Below, one piece after another: positions 28,136 to 43,100 of a stretch of 64,000 nt of DNA (position 1 is its first letter; the number at the start of each line of letters is the position of its first letter). The notes beneath the pieces were generated by a model. The model searched no databases, was not told where the DNA came from, and worked only from the letters and a program-made list of their open reading frames with translations. This DNA comes from Alteromonas sp. BL110 (lineage in GTDB: Bacteria; Pseudomonadota; Gammaproteobacteria; Enterobacterales; Alteromonadaceae). The stretch covers positions 2,232,001-2,296,000 of the forward strand of contig NZ_CP031967.1 of NCBI RefSeq assembly GCF_003443615.1, written 5' to 3'. The translations under genes were made by a program, and so were the position numbers.

Positions 28136-31100
28136 ATGATCCGCACATTGTCCAAAGCCATCATCGGTACTTCATTGCTCTTAGGCGCATTACAAAGTGC
28201 ACAAGCAGCAACCCCCGTCATTTCCAACTCAGCGCCACAAAGTGCGTTTATTGGGGAGTCATTTTGTTATGACGTTCCTTTTAACAACACAGGAACTACC
28301 GGGTATGGCCCTTATCTGCGCGTTATTCATGATGCCGACTTAACATTCAACGGGGCAACATTTATTGGAAGTAACAGTGATACGGTTAATGTAGGCACTT
28401 TCGACACTGTAGCGAACAACAATGAGCTTGAAGATCCTATCATCGCTCAAACCGTTAGCGGAACGGAAGGGTTCAGCTTTTCAACGGTAGATATTCCGGT
28501 GGGCTCGGTTGTAGCCAACGGCCCTGATTTGACAACTAATGTGTGTTTCACTATCGACAGCAATGCAACGCCTGCGGAAGCGTTTGTTATTGAAGTTACT
28601 CCCGTATATGAGTTTGGCGACACGGCAACAGGTGACAATGGTCCAATAGTAGGCACAACGCAAAGCGCGTCGGTTGAGGCGGCACTTTACCAAATAACAA
28701 CGCAAAGCTCGGCTGCGGAAAACGAGCTTGCTGCGGGTCCAAGTTTTTCGGCAACCGTCACCCATACGGTTGATGTAGCAAACGGTCCAACAATTGATGA
28801 CTTACAGTTTACCGATAATTTAAACAGCGCTGTTCAATACAGTGCTCAAGCTACAATTAGTGGTGGAACAGGGTGTGCTATAGGTAGTGAGCCTTCTACG
28901 TCAAACCCTGGTGGTACTTTAGATGTGTCTTGTACTTCAGCTACGGGTACAAGTAGCGAAAATGATGTGCGCGTTAGCTACCCCATGCATTTTATTAATG
29001 TACTAGATGCGCAGCAGTGTAGTGTTTCAAGTATCGAGCATCCGTTAGTTTTTAATGCTGACTATAACGGTAATGGTCTTACCCAAGTTTCTAGCAGTGA
29101 TACGGTTGCGGCAAAACATGTAGCAATACAGCAAGGCGTTAGCGCTAATCAATCAAGCCCTGGCAATACGCTTACCGTTACTAACTCTATTCAAATCTCT
29201 GACTATATATCGGTAGATTCTTTAATTCTTAACGACACCATAGCCGATGGCGTGGATTTTTCATCCAATATCACCGTCAGCTATGGTGGAAACACGTTTA
29301 ATATAACAAGACCTGCTTCAAGTACTGATGCCAGTCAAAATGAAACGATAACCTACAACGTAACCGACGTAACAAGCACGCTTTCAGGTGGAAGCGTGTT
29401 AACGGTGTCTTATACCGTAGATATACAGCAAAATTACGTTGGTGGTTATACTGGGGTTGATAGCGGTGCCCCAGTCGTCGCTAACGATTCACTGTCATTT
29501 TCGCAAAGCGCGCAGTACAACGTAGAGAGTGGTGCTGCGAGCTGCTCAGAAGGCTCTAGTGATTCAGTATCTATCGAAGGAATAACAACAACTAAATTCC
29601 TCGTAAATTCTGACAATAACACGACTACAGAAGTTCTTGAGTACGCACCGGGTGAAAGCGTTATCTATCGTTTGCGCATGGATATTCCTTCTGGTGATAC
29701 TAACGACATTGTATTTGTAGATTTTCTTCCTTTGCCCGTTTTCTTAATCCCAGAAACGACTGTCGATACAAATCCAAATATTGCGAGCAACACCAGCTTT
29801 TCTTATACCACTGAAAATACGGTAACAACGCTCACACCTACAATCACGGTATCATCTGCTGAAAACAGCGTAACGTTAGACTGGGGCAGTATTTCGACAA
29901 CCCAAGCTGAAGTACTAGAAGTTGATTTTACCGTTGAGGTTACCGACGAGCCTTACGCCGACGGTCTAAGGTTAGCTAACTTGTTCCAAGGAACATCAAC
30001 CAATACACCAGACGCTGTTAGTGCCGATCTTAAATCTGCAGAGATAATAGTTCGTGCGCCAGAATTAACTGTTTCACTTGCCACTTCTGCAGGAAACGTA
30101 GATGCCGGTGATACCGTTCAATACACATTAACGATAACAAACGAAGGTGGTGCTACATCATTTAAAACTACCGCCAGTGTGCCTTTAATTTCTGGCGTAG
30201 CTTCGCAAAGTCTTGTTTCTGCAACGCTTAATGGGAATAGCACAACGTTAGGTGACGGCTCCTTATCTGCGGGCACCTACAGTGTAGAAAACCTATCCGC
30301 AGGTGATGTGTATGTACTTACCTTCACTCAAGATATTGCCCAAACTGCAGAGCCTAATGACGTCATTACGTCTGAAGCGACAATAAACTGGGCATCGGCT
30401 TCAGAGCAAACTGAAACCTTTGACCCACAAACAGATGACGCTTCTGTTACCGTTTCTGATATTGCTATTGCGTCAACCATAGTAAGTCCTACAGGTAATG
30501 TTGTGGTTGGTGACACCGTACAATATCGGGTAGACGTGACGTTGCCAGAGGGCACCACGAAGGACTTAACGGTAGATATGACGCTTCCTGCTGGTTTTGA
30601 ATACAGCAATACGTTAACGGTAAATTCAACAGGGTTTGACGGTACCGTAAGTGCCAGCCCCACTGTGACATCGTCGGGAACGGTAGAAAGCGGGCAAACT
30701 GTTAAAGCTGTGTTTAACGGCAGTACAACTACGAATAATGATAACGATCTAAGCGATAATACATTTTCAATTACGCTTGAAGCCCTAGTGCAAGATGCAA
30801 CACAAAATGCCGCTACAACGTCAACGCAAAGCAAGCAGCTGCAGGTAAATGCAGGAACCAACAATACCACCAACAATGCATCGGCTTCATCAACTAACCA
30901 GTTTGCTGAACATGTATTAAGTACAACAACTAGTGTGGCGCCAAGCTCTGGCGTAGAAGCAGGCGATACGGTAACCGTAACTATTGATGTTGAAAATACA
31001 GGTACAGCTACCGCTTACGATGTTGAAGTGGTCAGCAATGTTGATACTGATATTTTCACAAATGTAACCGCAGTAACAACTGCAACTGGGTTTACTTATG

Positions 31101-34100
31101 CACTTGAAAATACGTCTAGTGTAACCTATTCCGGTGCAGAGCTTGCTGCTGGTGATAGCGTGCAGTTTACTTATACTGTTGAATTAAAAGCAGATGCACA
31201 GACTGGTTCCTCGTTTGAGATATCCGCCGTAGCTACAGGTGATAGCCAAACAGGCGATCAAACCGTTGAGCGTGATTCACAGTCAGAAAGTGCAGATACC
31301 ACGGCAACCAAAGCCATTTCCGCTGATAACATAACGCTAATTGCTTCATCTGAAGCCTTTACCAGTGACACCGGCACGCGAGAAGCCGCTATCGGTGAGG
31401 TGTTAACCTATTCGTTCACTACTGTCGTGCCCGAAGGACAAACAAAAGAGACCGCTAACCAGGACATTATTGAAGTTATTTTGCCTGCTGGGATGTCTTA
31501 TCAAACAGGCACCGCAAAAATTCGCGGAACATTTGATACGGGCTTTACGACTGCAAACGGCGTGTCAATTACTGCGTCAGATACAACTATTACCCCGGTT
31601 GTCAGTGGTCAGTCTGTTATCTTCGATTTGGGTGATGTTACAAATAATGACGACGATGCAGGTGATGAAAGTATCACCGTTACACTTGATGTGCTTACCT
31701 TAAACACCAGTAACAATAACCGTACAAACAATAAAACGGTAACAGGTGAAGTAAACTATTTAAATGAAAGCAGTGCTAACCAGAGCAACAACACGACGCA
31801 GAATATTCGTATTGCCGAGCCAAACCTAACTGCTACAAAAACAGCTTCGCCATCAACTATAGATGGTGGAAGCGAAGTAACCTTTACCGTCACATTAACC
31901 AATACGTCGGAAACTGACGTATCCCATGCGTATGACTGGTACATCAACGACAACGTGCCAGCACGATTCAATTCGGTTAGCTTGGATAGTGCAACGCATT
32001 CAAGAAATGCGGGCATTGATGTATCTGCCTGTGCAAGCATCACTGGCAACGAGCTAACGGTTGAGTCTGATAGCTGCGCGGTTAGCGATATCGATTACCT
32101 GGAAGCGGGCGAAAGCGTCACCGTTGTTTACACTGCTCAGGTCAATTTTGATATTGCTTTTGAAGAAACCGTAACCAATACCGTCTCAACTTCGGCAACG
32201 TCTTTGCCAGGCGCATCAGGTACTGGAAATGCGACGCCAGGCGCAGCTGGTTCAGATACCGGTGAGCGTACTGGTAGCGGCGCTAATAACGACTCAGGCC
32301 AAAACGTTAACGATATCGCTGATTCCGCTATGGCAACAGTGACCGCCAATGCGCCCACGCTTACGTTAACGACTACTGCAGCCAATGCTGCTATCGGAAC
32401 TGTGGTTGATTTAACCGCAAGTTTCTCTATTCCAACCGGCACGACAGACAACTTTGTTTATACGTTAGATCTTCCTTCTGGCTTAACGTATACCGGCGAC
32501 GCCATCACTATTACAACGCCAGTGTCAGATTTCACCAGCACAAATACACCTAATACCACACCGGCTGAGGGAACCGACCCACTAGTATTGGATTTTGGTA
32601 CTATCACCAACAGCGCTTCAACGTCTCAACAAGTTACCATTGCTGTGCCTGTTGAAGTCGCCAATATCTTAAGTAACCAAGCTGGAACAACGCTGACCAG
32701 TACTGGTTCACTTAGCTACCAAGACGTGAGCTCGCCAGCACCTTCTGCGAATGTTGACGTGGATGTTATCGAACCCAATTTATCTATTACGCAAACCATC
32801 ATTGCAGGTGCAACAGCAAGTGATAGTGGCGATACGGTAACGTACCGTACCGTGGTAACCAACACGGGGAATACAGCAACTGCGTATGCAGTGACCTTTG
32901 AAGATGTAATGCCTGCTGAGTTATTGGGTGGGCCTGACGGCAGCGGCTCTGGTGTTACCTTCTCTGCGATAACGCTAACCAACCCGAGTGACGATGCAGT
33001 ACTAACCGGCACAAACACAGCACTGACCGTGAGTGATGTGAGTGAGATAACTACGACCAACACTGGCGATACTTTGTCGGTTGCAGCATTCGACCTACCA
33101 GCTCTTGCGAGCGTTACCGTCGAATACAGCGTCGTAATGGCCAACGAAGCAAGCGCTGGTGAGACGCTAACTAATGCAGTTGAAGCGACCTATAACAGTC
33201 AGCTAGACGGCAGCGGACGTAGTGGCGCAGATGGTACAGACGACGATGATGACACTGCGCTAAATAACTATCGTGAAACAGCTAGTAGTAATGTAACGGT
33301 AGATAACACACTGGCTATTCAATCTGCACTTAATGCTACACATAGCGATAATGATTTCGCAGTGGGTGAGTCGGTTTCTATTGATGCGCGTATCGATTTA
33401 GTGGAAGGCACAATTAGCGGGGTTTCTGTTGTAAATACGCTGCCAGCGGACATTCGCTTTGACAGTATTAGCATTAACAGCCCGGCCCAAATCAGTTATG
33501 ACGGCGCGGCAACGGCTAGTGTTTCAGGCAACGATGTCACGGTTGATTTTGGCACTGTGAGTAATACCGCTGATGGCGATAGCACCAATGATTACATAAC
33601 GGTTACCTTTACCGGTGTTGTAGAAAACGAAGTAGGCAACGCGCAAGGTACAACACTTACAAACAGCGTGAATGCATCAGGCGGCGGCGAAAGCGCAGGT
33701 CCATCTACTCTCGAGATCGATATCGTTGAGCCAAATCTAGACTCAACAATGACGCTCGATAAAACCTCTGTATCGTTGGAGGACACCTTTACCTTAACTA
33801 TCGACCTAGGCCACACCTCTAGTTTTGCTGACGCGTTTGAAACTTCGTTTAACGTTTCGGTGCCTGATGGTCTAACTTATGTAGCAAATAGCTTCATGGG
33901 GCAAGGTACGATTGATGACGCGTCGCCTACGCTACTTGTTGTAGATATGGGCGGTATTACGTTGGTCGAAGGCAGCAAACAAGTAACCCTTCAGTTCACC
34001 GTCGATAGTGATGCTGATGTGGGTAACGCGCTATCTATTGGGTTGACCAATGGTGCTTATAGCTCAATGAGCGGCGACACTGCTGACGAGCGAGACTACA

Positions 34101-37100
34101 GCTTTGCCGATTCAATTAACGTAACAGGTGATATCGCCGCATTCATCGGCGCAACGCAATCAGTTGTGCTATCTGATGATGTTAATGGTAATGGTTTCAT
34201 TGATGCTGGTGATACCGTATTAGTCACTTCAACGCTAACTAATGAAAGCGATAGTGCCACAGCCACTGACGTTGTATTTACTCATGGGATTCCTGCGAAT
34301 ACAAACTATGTAGCAGGATCCGCGACAACCACGAAAGGCACCCTTGATGATAGTGCTGACATTACGGTAAATGTTGGCGATATGGCTTTTGGTGAATCTG
34401 AAACCATTACATTCGAGTTGCTTGTTGATGCCAATGTGGCTAACAACACGTTAGTCTCGCTACAAGGTAGCGTAGATTCATCTGACACAGTAGCAGAGCC
34501 AACTGATGCCGATGGTAACGATGTAAACGGCGACCAGGCAAACACTTTCAGAGTGGGCACACCTGCAAACACAGCAGATTTAGATATTACTCAGCTAGTA
34601 AGTTTATCAACCGATGCTGACACCAATGATGTCATTAGCCCTAACGATACGCTAACCATTACGTATTTACTTGAAAATACAGGTAGCCAAGCGCTATCAA
34701 ACATTGCCCTAAGCGACGCTATTCCCACAGGTCTTACTTACGTTGCTAATTCGGCGACCGTAAGCGGTGGGCATACGGTTAGTGTAATTGGTAGTTCATT
34801 AAGCGCAGATTTTATCACGCTAGCAGCTGGCGCCAGCGAAACGGTTTCTCTTGAAGTTACCATCGACTCACCGCTGGTTGATTTCAACGGCAATGCCGCA
34901 AACGAGAGCTTCTCGCTACAAGGTGAAGCAACCAGCGATGAAACTGATACTGTCTATGCCGACAATAACCGTGCAGATAGTGATGGCTTCCAGCCACTTA
35001 CCTTCAGTGCATCAACGGGCGCAGGTACGCCAGAACTAGAAATTATTCAGTACTTTGAACTTGTTGACGATATAGATGGCGACGGGGTTGTTGACCCTGG
35101 TGACAGCGTACGCGTTTACACCGTGGCAACCAATCAAGGTTCAGCGACTGCAGAAAACGTATCCTTTACTCAACCGATAAATACAGGTTTAAGTGTGGTG
35201 GCTAATACCGCCGTTACCAGCCAAGGCGTTGTAGTAAGCGAAACACCGTTTGACGTAAACGTGGGGGGAATTGCGCCAAGTGAAACGGTAACCGCGTCTG
35301 TGGTGCTAACGCTAGATGCTAATGCGGCTGACAACACCGTATTCTCAACGCAAGCTCTTTTTAGTGGTGATAACCTCGGTGCCAACCAGTTAAGTGACAA
35401 CGACAGTAACGCTACTGATGGTGAGAATGCGCTGCTTATTCCGGTTACTTCACAAGCGCAAACCGTATCTGCGCCAACCTTTGCCCTTACCGATACCAGT
35501 GATGGTGGCACATCTGGTAACAATTTTGTGCAGGGCGAAACACTAACCCTTACACAAACTGTTACTGTACCTAAGGGGACAACAGACGATTTAAGCTTAA
35601 GCGTTACGTTACCTGCTAATGTTTCATTGCTCGCAGGGGCGGGGGAACTTGCTCGTACCTTTAATACTGGCCTTTCTTCAGGCGTCAACCCAGCAAGTAT
35701 TAACAGCACTGCTAGCGGCACAGCAGTTAATGTGAACGGCAATATTAGTGTGTCTAACAATACGCTAACGCTTGATTTAGGCAGTATTGTAAATAGCGAT
35801 AATGATGGTGACACTGAAACCTATGTGTTTAGCGTTGAGCTAGACACCAGCGCACTAGTGCCTAGTGCGGCTACCCAAGATTTAACCATTTCTTCTGCGC
35901 TTAGCTACGTTGATGGGGCAGCTCAGCCTCAGTCATTAAATGCTAACGACGTGACGGTAACCTTGCTCAACCGTGTACCCGCTGCGAATGACGATAGCTT
36001 CACTGTAGATGAAGATACAACCAGCAATACGTTAGCGGCTCGCAGCAATGATAGCGACGCTGACAATGGCCAAAGCATTAGCATTACCTCTGTAGCTACG
36101 CCAAGCAATGGCGGCACGGTAACCACAGATGGCGCGAACTTGATTTATACGCCAGCGGCTGATTTCTTCGGCACCGAAACCGTGCAATACACCCTTACCG
36201 ATAGCGCAGGTGGTAGCGACACTGCCACGGCAACATTTACGGTTAACAATGTTCAAGATGCACCTGTAGCGCAGGCCGACTCAGCCACTACCACTGAAGA
36301 CACACAAGTGGTAGTAAATGTATTGGCAAATGATTCCGATGTGGATGGCGATACATTGTCTATCACGGCGGCTAATTCTAGCAACGGTGCGGTTTCGTTT
36401 GCAGGAAGTAATATCACCTTCACGCCAGCACAGGACTTTAACGGCCCTGCACTTGTGACCTATACCATTTCTGATGGAAATGGGAACAGTGATAGCGCGA
36501 ACCTAACGGTAGACGTGCAAGCAGATAACGATGCTCCGGTAGCAGCAAACGACAGTGCAAATACTAACGAAGATAATGATGTAATTATTGATGTGTTAGC
36601 CAATGACAGTGATGTAGATGGCGATGCCCTAAGTGTTACTGCGGTGTCGGCAAGCGCAGGGGCGGCGTCAGTAAATTCAAATGGCGATGTTCTTTATACG
36701 CCGCCGGCTGATTTCAATGGCCCTGTTACACTTAATTACACGGTTTCTGATGGAAATGGCGGAACCGATTCAGCTTCTGTATCGGTAACGGTTAATGCGG
36801 TAAATGACGCGCCAGTAGCTAGTCCTGATTCGGGGGCAGTGAACGAAGACAGCAGCGTAATTATTGATGTTTTGACTAACGATACTGACGTAGATGGCGA
36901 TGCGTTGTCGATCACTAATGCAACATCGCCAAATGGTTCAGTAACCTTTAGCGGAAATAATATTACCTTTACCCCTACGGCCGACTTTAATGGCGCAACA
37001 ACCGTAACTTATACCATTAGTGACGGTGCAGGTGGTACGGCATCAGGTACGGTGACGATTAATGTTACTAACGTCAACGATGCACCAGTGGCAAGCGACG

Positions 37101-40100
37101 ACACGGCCAGCACGAACGAAGACACAGCGGTAGTTATTAATGTATTGGCTAACGACACCGACATTGATAACGATGCATTAAGCGTATCAAGTGTATCGGC
37201 AACCAATGGTAGTGCAGTAGTTAATGGCGATGGCAATGTGGTGTTTACGCCTGCGGCAGATTACAACGGCAGTGCCACAGTAGCCTATACGGTAACAGAC
37301 GGTAACGGCGGCAGTGATAATGCGTCGGTGTCTGTCGCTATTGCTGCGGTTAACGATAATCCAGTGGCTAACGCTGACACGTCGACAGTTAATGAAGACG
37401 AGTCGGTTAGCATTAATGTACTTGCTAATGATACCGATGTTGACGGCGACTCCTTAAGTGTGGCGAGCGCCTCTGTTACAGCCGGTAGCGTGCAGGTTGT
37501 GGGCAATCAGGTTAACTACACGCCAGACGCTGACTTCAACGGCAGCGCCACTATTACTTACACCATTGAAGATGGTGCGGGCGGCAGTGCGAGCTCGACG
37601 GTGGCGGTAACGGTAGTAAACGTAAACGATGCCCCCGTTGCGAATAATGATACAGCTAACGTTGATGAAGACAGCAGCGTTGTGGTTAACGTTATTGCTA
37701 ACGATACAGATGTAGACAACGATACCCTTGAGTTAACTGCGGTTAATGCAAGTACCGGTTCGGCGACCATTAATAGCGATGGTAATCTTTTGTATACGCC
37801 AGATGCCGACTATAACGGTGCTGTAACAGTAACGTATACTGTTTCTGATGGAAACAGCGGCGCTGATTCAGCAACAGTGTCAATTACGGTAAACCCGGTA
37901 AATGACAATCCGGTAGCTGCTCCAGATACGGCGAGTGTACAGGAAGACGAAACGGTAATTATCAATGCGCTTTCGAACGACAGTGATATTGACGGCGACA
38001 CCTTGCAGTTGTCGGCTGCAAGCAGCAGTCAGGGCACTGCAACCATTACTGGCGATAATACGCTTAGCTTTACGCCAAGTGCCGACTTCAACGGTACAGC
38101 CACGATTACTTACAGTGTATCTGATGGTGCTGGTGGTAGCGCCTCGTCGACAGTCACTGTTACGGTGGCGCCTGTTAACGACGCACCGGTAGCCAATGAT
38201 GACGCCGGAAGAGTTACCGAAGATTCAAGCACTACGCTGTCTGTATTAGACAATGATACAGATGTTGATAACGATGAATTGAGCGTAACGTCTGCTAGCG
38301 CATCTGAAGGGACTATTACAGTTAATGCTAATAATAGCGTGACCTATACACCACCTGCTGATTTTGATGGGGCGGCAACGGCCACCTACACTATTTCAGA
38401 CGGAAATGGTGGAACCGCTACTGCCAGCATTAGCTTTACGGTAGAAGGGGTGAACGATGCTCCTATCGCTTTGGATGACACCGCTGTTGTTGATGAGGAC
38501 GCTTCAGTAACAGTAGCTGTTCTCGCCAATGACTCTGATATAGATGAAGACGTGCTTTCAGTCTCGGTGGCCTCGTCAGCGCAGGGTAGCGCAGTGATCA
38601 CGGCAGATAGCCAAGTTACTTTCTCGCCTAATGCTGATTTTAATGGCGAAGCGACAGTGTCATATACGGTAAGCGATGGCAATGGTGCCACAGATACAGC
38701 CACGATCACTGTTACTGTTAACCCGGTTAATGATACACCGGTAGCGGCGGATGATACGGCCACCGTCGAGGAAGATGGCTCTGTTGTTACCGACGTGCTA
38801 GCGAATGACTCTGACATTGACGAAGACGTACTGACTATTTCAGACGTAACCGTTGATGAAGGTTCAGTGGTTATTCAAGGCGGTCAAGTAAGCTACACAC
38901 CAGATGAGAACTTCAATGGTACAGCAACCATTACCTACACGGTTTCTGATGGCAATGGAGCAACAGCAACAGGTACGCTTGTTGTAACGGTTACCGCTGT
39001 TAACGATGCACCTACACTTGCTGATTTCACTGCTGCAACGAACCAAAATGAAGCGTTAACTATCGATGTTATCGCCAATGTTGAAGATGTAGATACAGAT
39101 GATACGCATACTATCGTAAGCGCCACATCTTCAGACGGCACGGTTGAAATTGTTGACGGCAAACTGGTTTATACGCCGTCTGAAGATTATTCCGGTGAAG
39201 TAACCATCGATGTTTGTATTCAAGATGCTGAGGGCGAAGAGGCTTGTGCGCGTATTACCGTTACAGTGGTGTATACAAACATAGGCCCGGTAGTTGAAGA
39301 TCTTGTATTCACTATTTACGAAGATGACAGTCTACCGATAACACTTGCTGGCACCGACGCAGACGAAGACGTTTTAACGTTTGAGTTGGTGACGTCGCCA
39401 ACAGGTGAAGTGTTAGGTTCTGCCCCTTCTTTGCTGTACGTTACCCCTGAAAATTACAACGGTACGGTACTATTCAGCTATAAAGCCAACGACGGCCAAG
39501 AAGATTCGAATACCGCCAATATCACAGTAAATGTGGTGGCAGTAAACGATGCGCCAGTAGCTATTGCAGATACGGCTTCTACATTAGACGACACAGCTGT
39601 AGAAATTGATGTACTAAGCAACGACGTTGACGTTGACGGCGACACGTTATCAATACTCGGCGCCACAACAGATAGTGGCAGTGTCGAAGTTGAAAATGGG
39701 GTGCTTGTCTATACGCCTGCGCTTGGAACACAAGGCGACGTTCAAATTACGTATACTATTACCGATGCAAATGGTGCGATATCGCAAGCGAGTGTGATAG
39801 TCACTGTTACAGCCTCTGAACAAACTGCTCAAACCTTCCCAGTGGTTGAAGCGCCGGCGGATATCGAGCTTGACGCAACAGGCTATCTAACGGAGGTTGT
39901 ATTAGGTAATGCAACAGCTGTAGACGCAGGTGGTAACGCATTACCAGTAAACCTATTGAACGGTCAAACCCGCTTTTCACCAGGGCTACATACCATATAC
40001 TGGCAAGCAACTGATGACGAAGGCAATACGACAACGGTTAGTCAGACTATTCGCGTTAATCCTCAAGTGTCGTTAAGTGATGATGTGGTTGTAACCGAGG

Positions 40101-43100
40101 GTGGTGCAGCAAGCTTTGATGTACTGCTAAGCGGTAATGCGCCTAGTTACCCAGTAACGGTGGGCTACACGGTTTCAGGCAGTGCAGATGCAAGTGATCA
40201 CGACCTAATCTCAGGTATTGTCACTATTGAAAGTGGCACGCAGGCAACCGTTAAATTCAATATTATCCCTGACACGATTATCGATGACGGCGAAACGGTA
40301 ATCGTAACGCTAAATGAAAACGTAAATGTCGGAGAAAAAGCGTCGCAGACTACCGCAATTGCAGAAGCACCTGTGGCTCCAGCTGTAGCGCTGTCAGCTG
40401 AGCAAGGTAGTACTGCAACACTAACTGTTGGTCAAAATGATGGTTTAGTCGACGTATTAGCGGCTATTAGCCATACAAATCCTGCCGCCGATTTTATCTA
40501 CGACTGGAGTAATTCGGCACCTGAACTTACTGATGTAGCAAGTGATGACGGCGTATTTACCTTCGACCCTGCGTCAGTAGCACCAGGTGTCTATGCGGTG
40601 ACGTTACTTGTGGCAGACAGTGAAAACCCAGCGCTTGTAAGTTCACGCACAATTTATATTGAGGTGGTAGAAACTTTACCTGAGCTTACTGATGCAGACA
40701 CTGACGGTGATGGCCTGCCAGATAATATTGAAGGCACAGGTGATGCCGACTTGGACGGTGTGCCTAACTACTTAGATAGCATTGCACTTTGTTCCCTAGC
40801 GCCAGAAATTGCGGGTGAAAGCGCGCAATATCTTGTTGAATCAAACGCTGGTGCATGTATAAGCGCCGGTGAGTACACCCGTGGCACTTCAAATGCGGGC
40901 GTATTGCTACTTGCTGATGACAGCGTAGTAACAAGTCGCATTCCGACAGACACGGAAGCTAGCAATGTTGGTGGGTTGTTTAACTTCGACGTTGTAAGTA
41001 GTCAGCCTAATCAGGCACAGTTCGATGTGGTTATTCCGCAGCGCAATGCCGTGCCAGAAGACGCATTTATGCGTAGTTGGACTGCTGAGCTAGGTTGGTT
41101 CGATGTTATTGCAGATGGCGACGCAGTGATTTACTCAGCGCCAGGCGCGCCAGGTTTCTGTCCTACCGTTAATAGTAGCGAATGGCAAGAAGGTCTTGTC
41201 GCTGGAAGCTGGTGTGTGAAACTAACGCTAACGGATGGCGGAAGTTACGATGCTGACACTACAGTCAACGGCGCGGTTAGCTTTGTTGGTGGAGTAAGTA
41301 CATTTGCCAATGGCAATACACTTCCTGACGTTCAAGACGACCAGCTGGCTATTAAGCTTAACGAAGCGGTAGAGGTCGATGTGCTGGCCAATGATACAGA
41401 TGCAGATGGCGATACACTTACGCTTACCTCAGTATCGGCTGATTTTGGTACGGCGAATATTGTCGATGGATTAGTGTCATATACGCCACCTGAAGGTTTC
41501 GTAGGCACAGTAACTGTTACCTATACCGTGTCAGACGGTATGGGCGGCACGGTAACGGGAACCTTGGTGTTAACCGTTGCTGAGAATAATATCCCTGTTG
41601 CCAATGATGATAGCTTTACATCTCAAGAGGACGAGGCGGTCACGCTAGACGTGCTGTCTAACGATACCGATGAAGATGGCGATACGTTATCTATTACCGA
41701 AGTTACAGCATCTACAGGCAATGTGATTTTGCTGCCAAGCGGTGAACTAAGCTATCAAGCACCTGCTGACTTTAACGGCGTGGTCACGATTGAATACACT
41801 ATTTCAGATGGACACGGTGGAACTGATACAGCGCAGGTAACCTTAACTATCACTGCGGTAAATGATGCCCCTGTTGCCGTTGATGACACGGCAAGTGTTA
41901 CCGAAGATGGCAGCGTTACGGTAACCGTACTGGCAAACGATAGCGACATTGACGGCGATGTACTAACGGTAACAATGGCAAGTGCTGAGAGCGGCAGTGT
42001 AGCAGTTAATGACGGCACTACTGTTACCTATACACCTGTTGCCAATGTAAATGGTGAGGTAACCTTTACCTACACGATCAGTGATGGCTTCGGTGGTACT
42101 GATACCGCGACGGTTACCGTAGTCATTGTTGCTATTAACGACGCACCAGTAGCAAACAACGATCAAGCTAATGTAAGTGAAGACAGCAGTGTCATTATTA
42201 ATGCACTTGCCAACGACACTGACATTGACGGCGATACGTTAATCATCACAGATGCAACGGTTAACTCGGGCACGGTAACTATTGGTAGTGATGGAAACAT
42301 TGTTTACACGCCGCTACCTAACTTTGTTGGAACGGCGATCATCACCTACACCATTTCAGATGGGAATGGCGGTGAAGCGACTGCTCAAATAACCGTAACG
42401 GTTGAAAATGTAAATGACGCACCGACCCTTGAAGGTAAAGAAGTATCTACCAATCAAGACACGCCACTTAGTATCAACGTGTTGTCAAATGCGAACGATA
42501 TCGACGGCGATACGCTCACTATTGCCAGTGCCGATGCGACTAATGGCACCGTAGAAATCGTTAATGGTGTGGTGACATTTACGCCTGCAGATGGTTTCCA
42601 TGGCACTGCCACCGTTACGGTATGCGTGGTTGACCCATCGAGCGCGCAAGCGTGTGCGACCTACACGGTAACCGTTGTCGACACTAACGATGCGCCAATG
42701 GTAATGGACTTAACGTTCACAATGGAAGAAGACGCAACATTGCCAATTCAATTGCAGGGTAGTGACGCAGACGGCGACGCGCTAACGTATCAGTTGGTAA
42801 CATCTCCAGACGGTGAACTTGTTGGTCGCTTGCCTGATGTGCTGTACGCACCAGAGGCAGATTTCAGCGGTACAACTAGCTTTACCTATACCGCAAACGA
42901 TGGCGAAGAAACCTCTAATGTAGGTACCGTTACCATCAACGTGACCCCAGTGAACGACGCGCCGGTTGCCCGTGATGACGCGATAACCTTGGGTAACTAC
43001 AACCCAACGGCAATCGATGTATTAGCCAACGACTCCGATGCTGACGGCGATACATTAACTATCATAGGTGCAAGCGTTGAGTTAGGTAATATTTCATGGG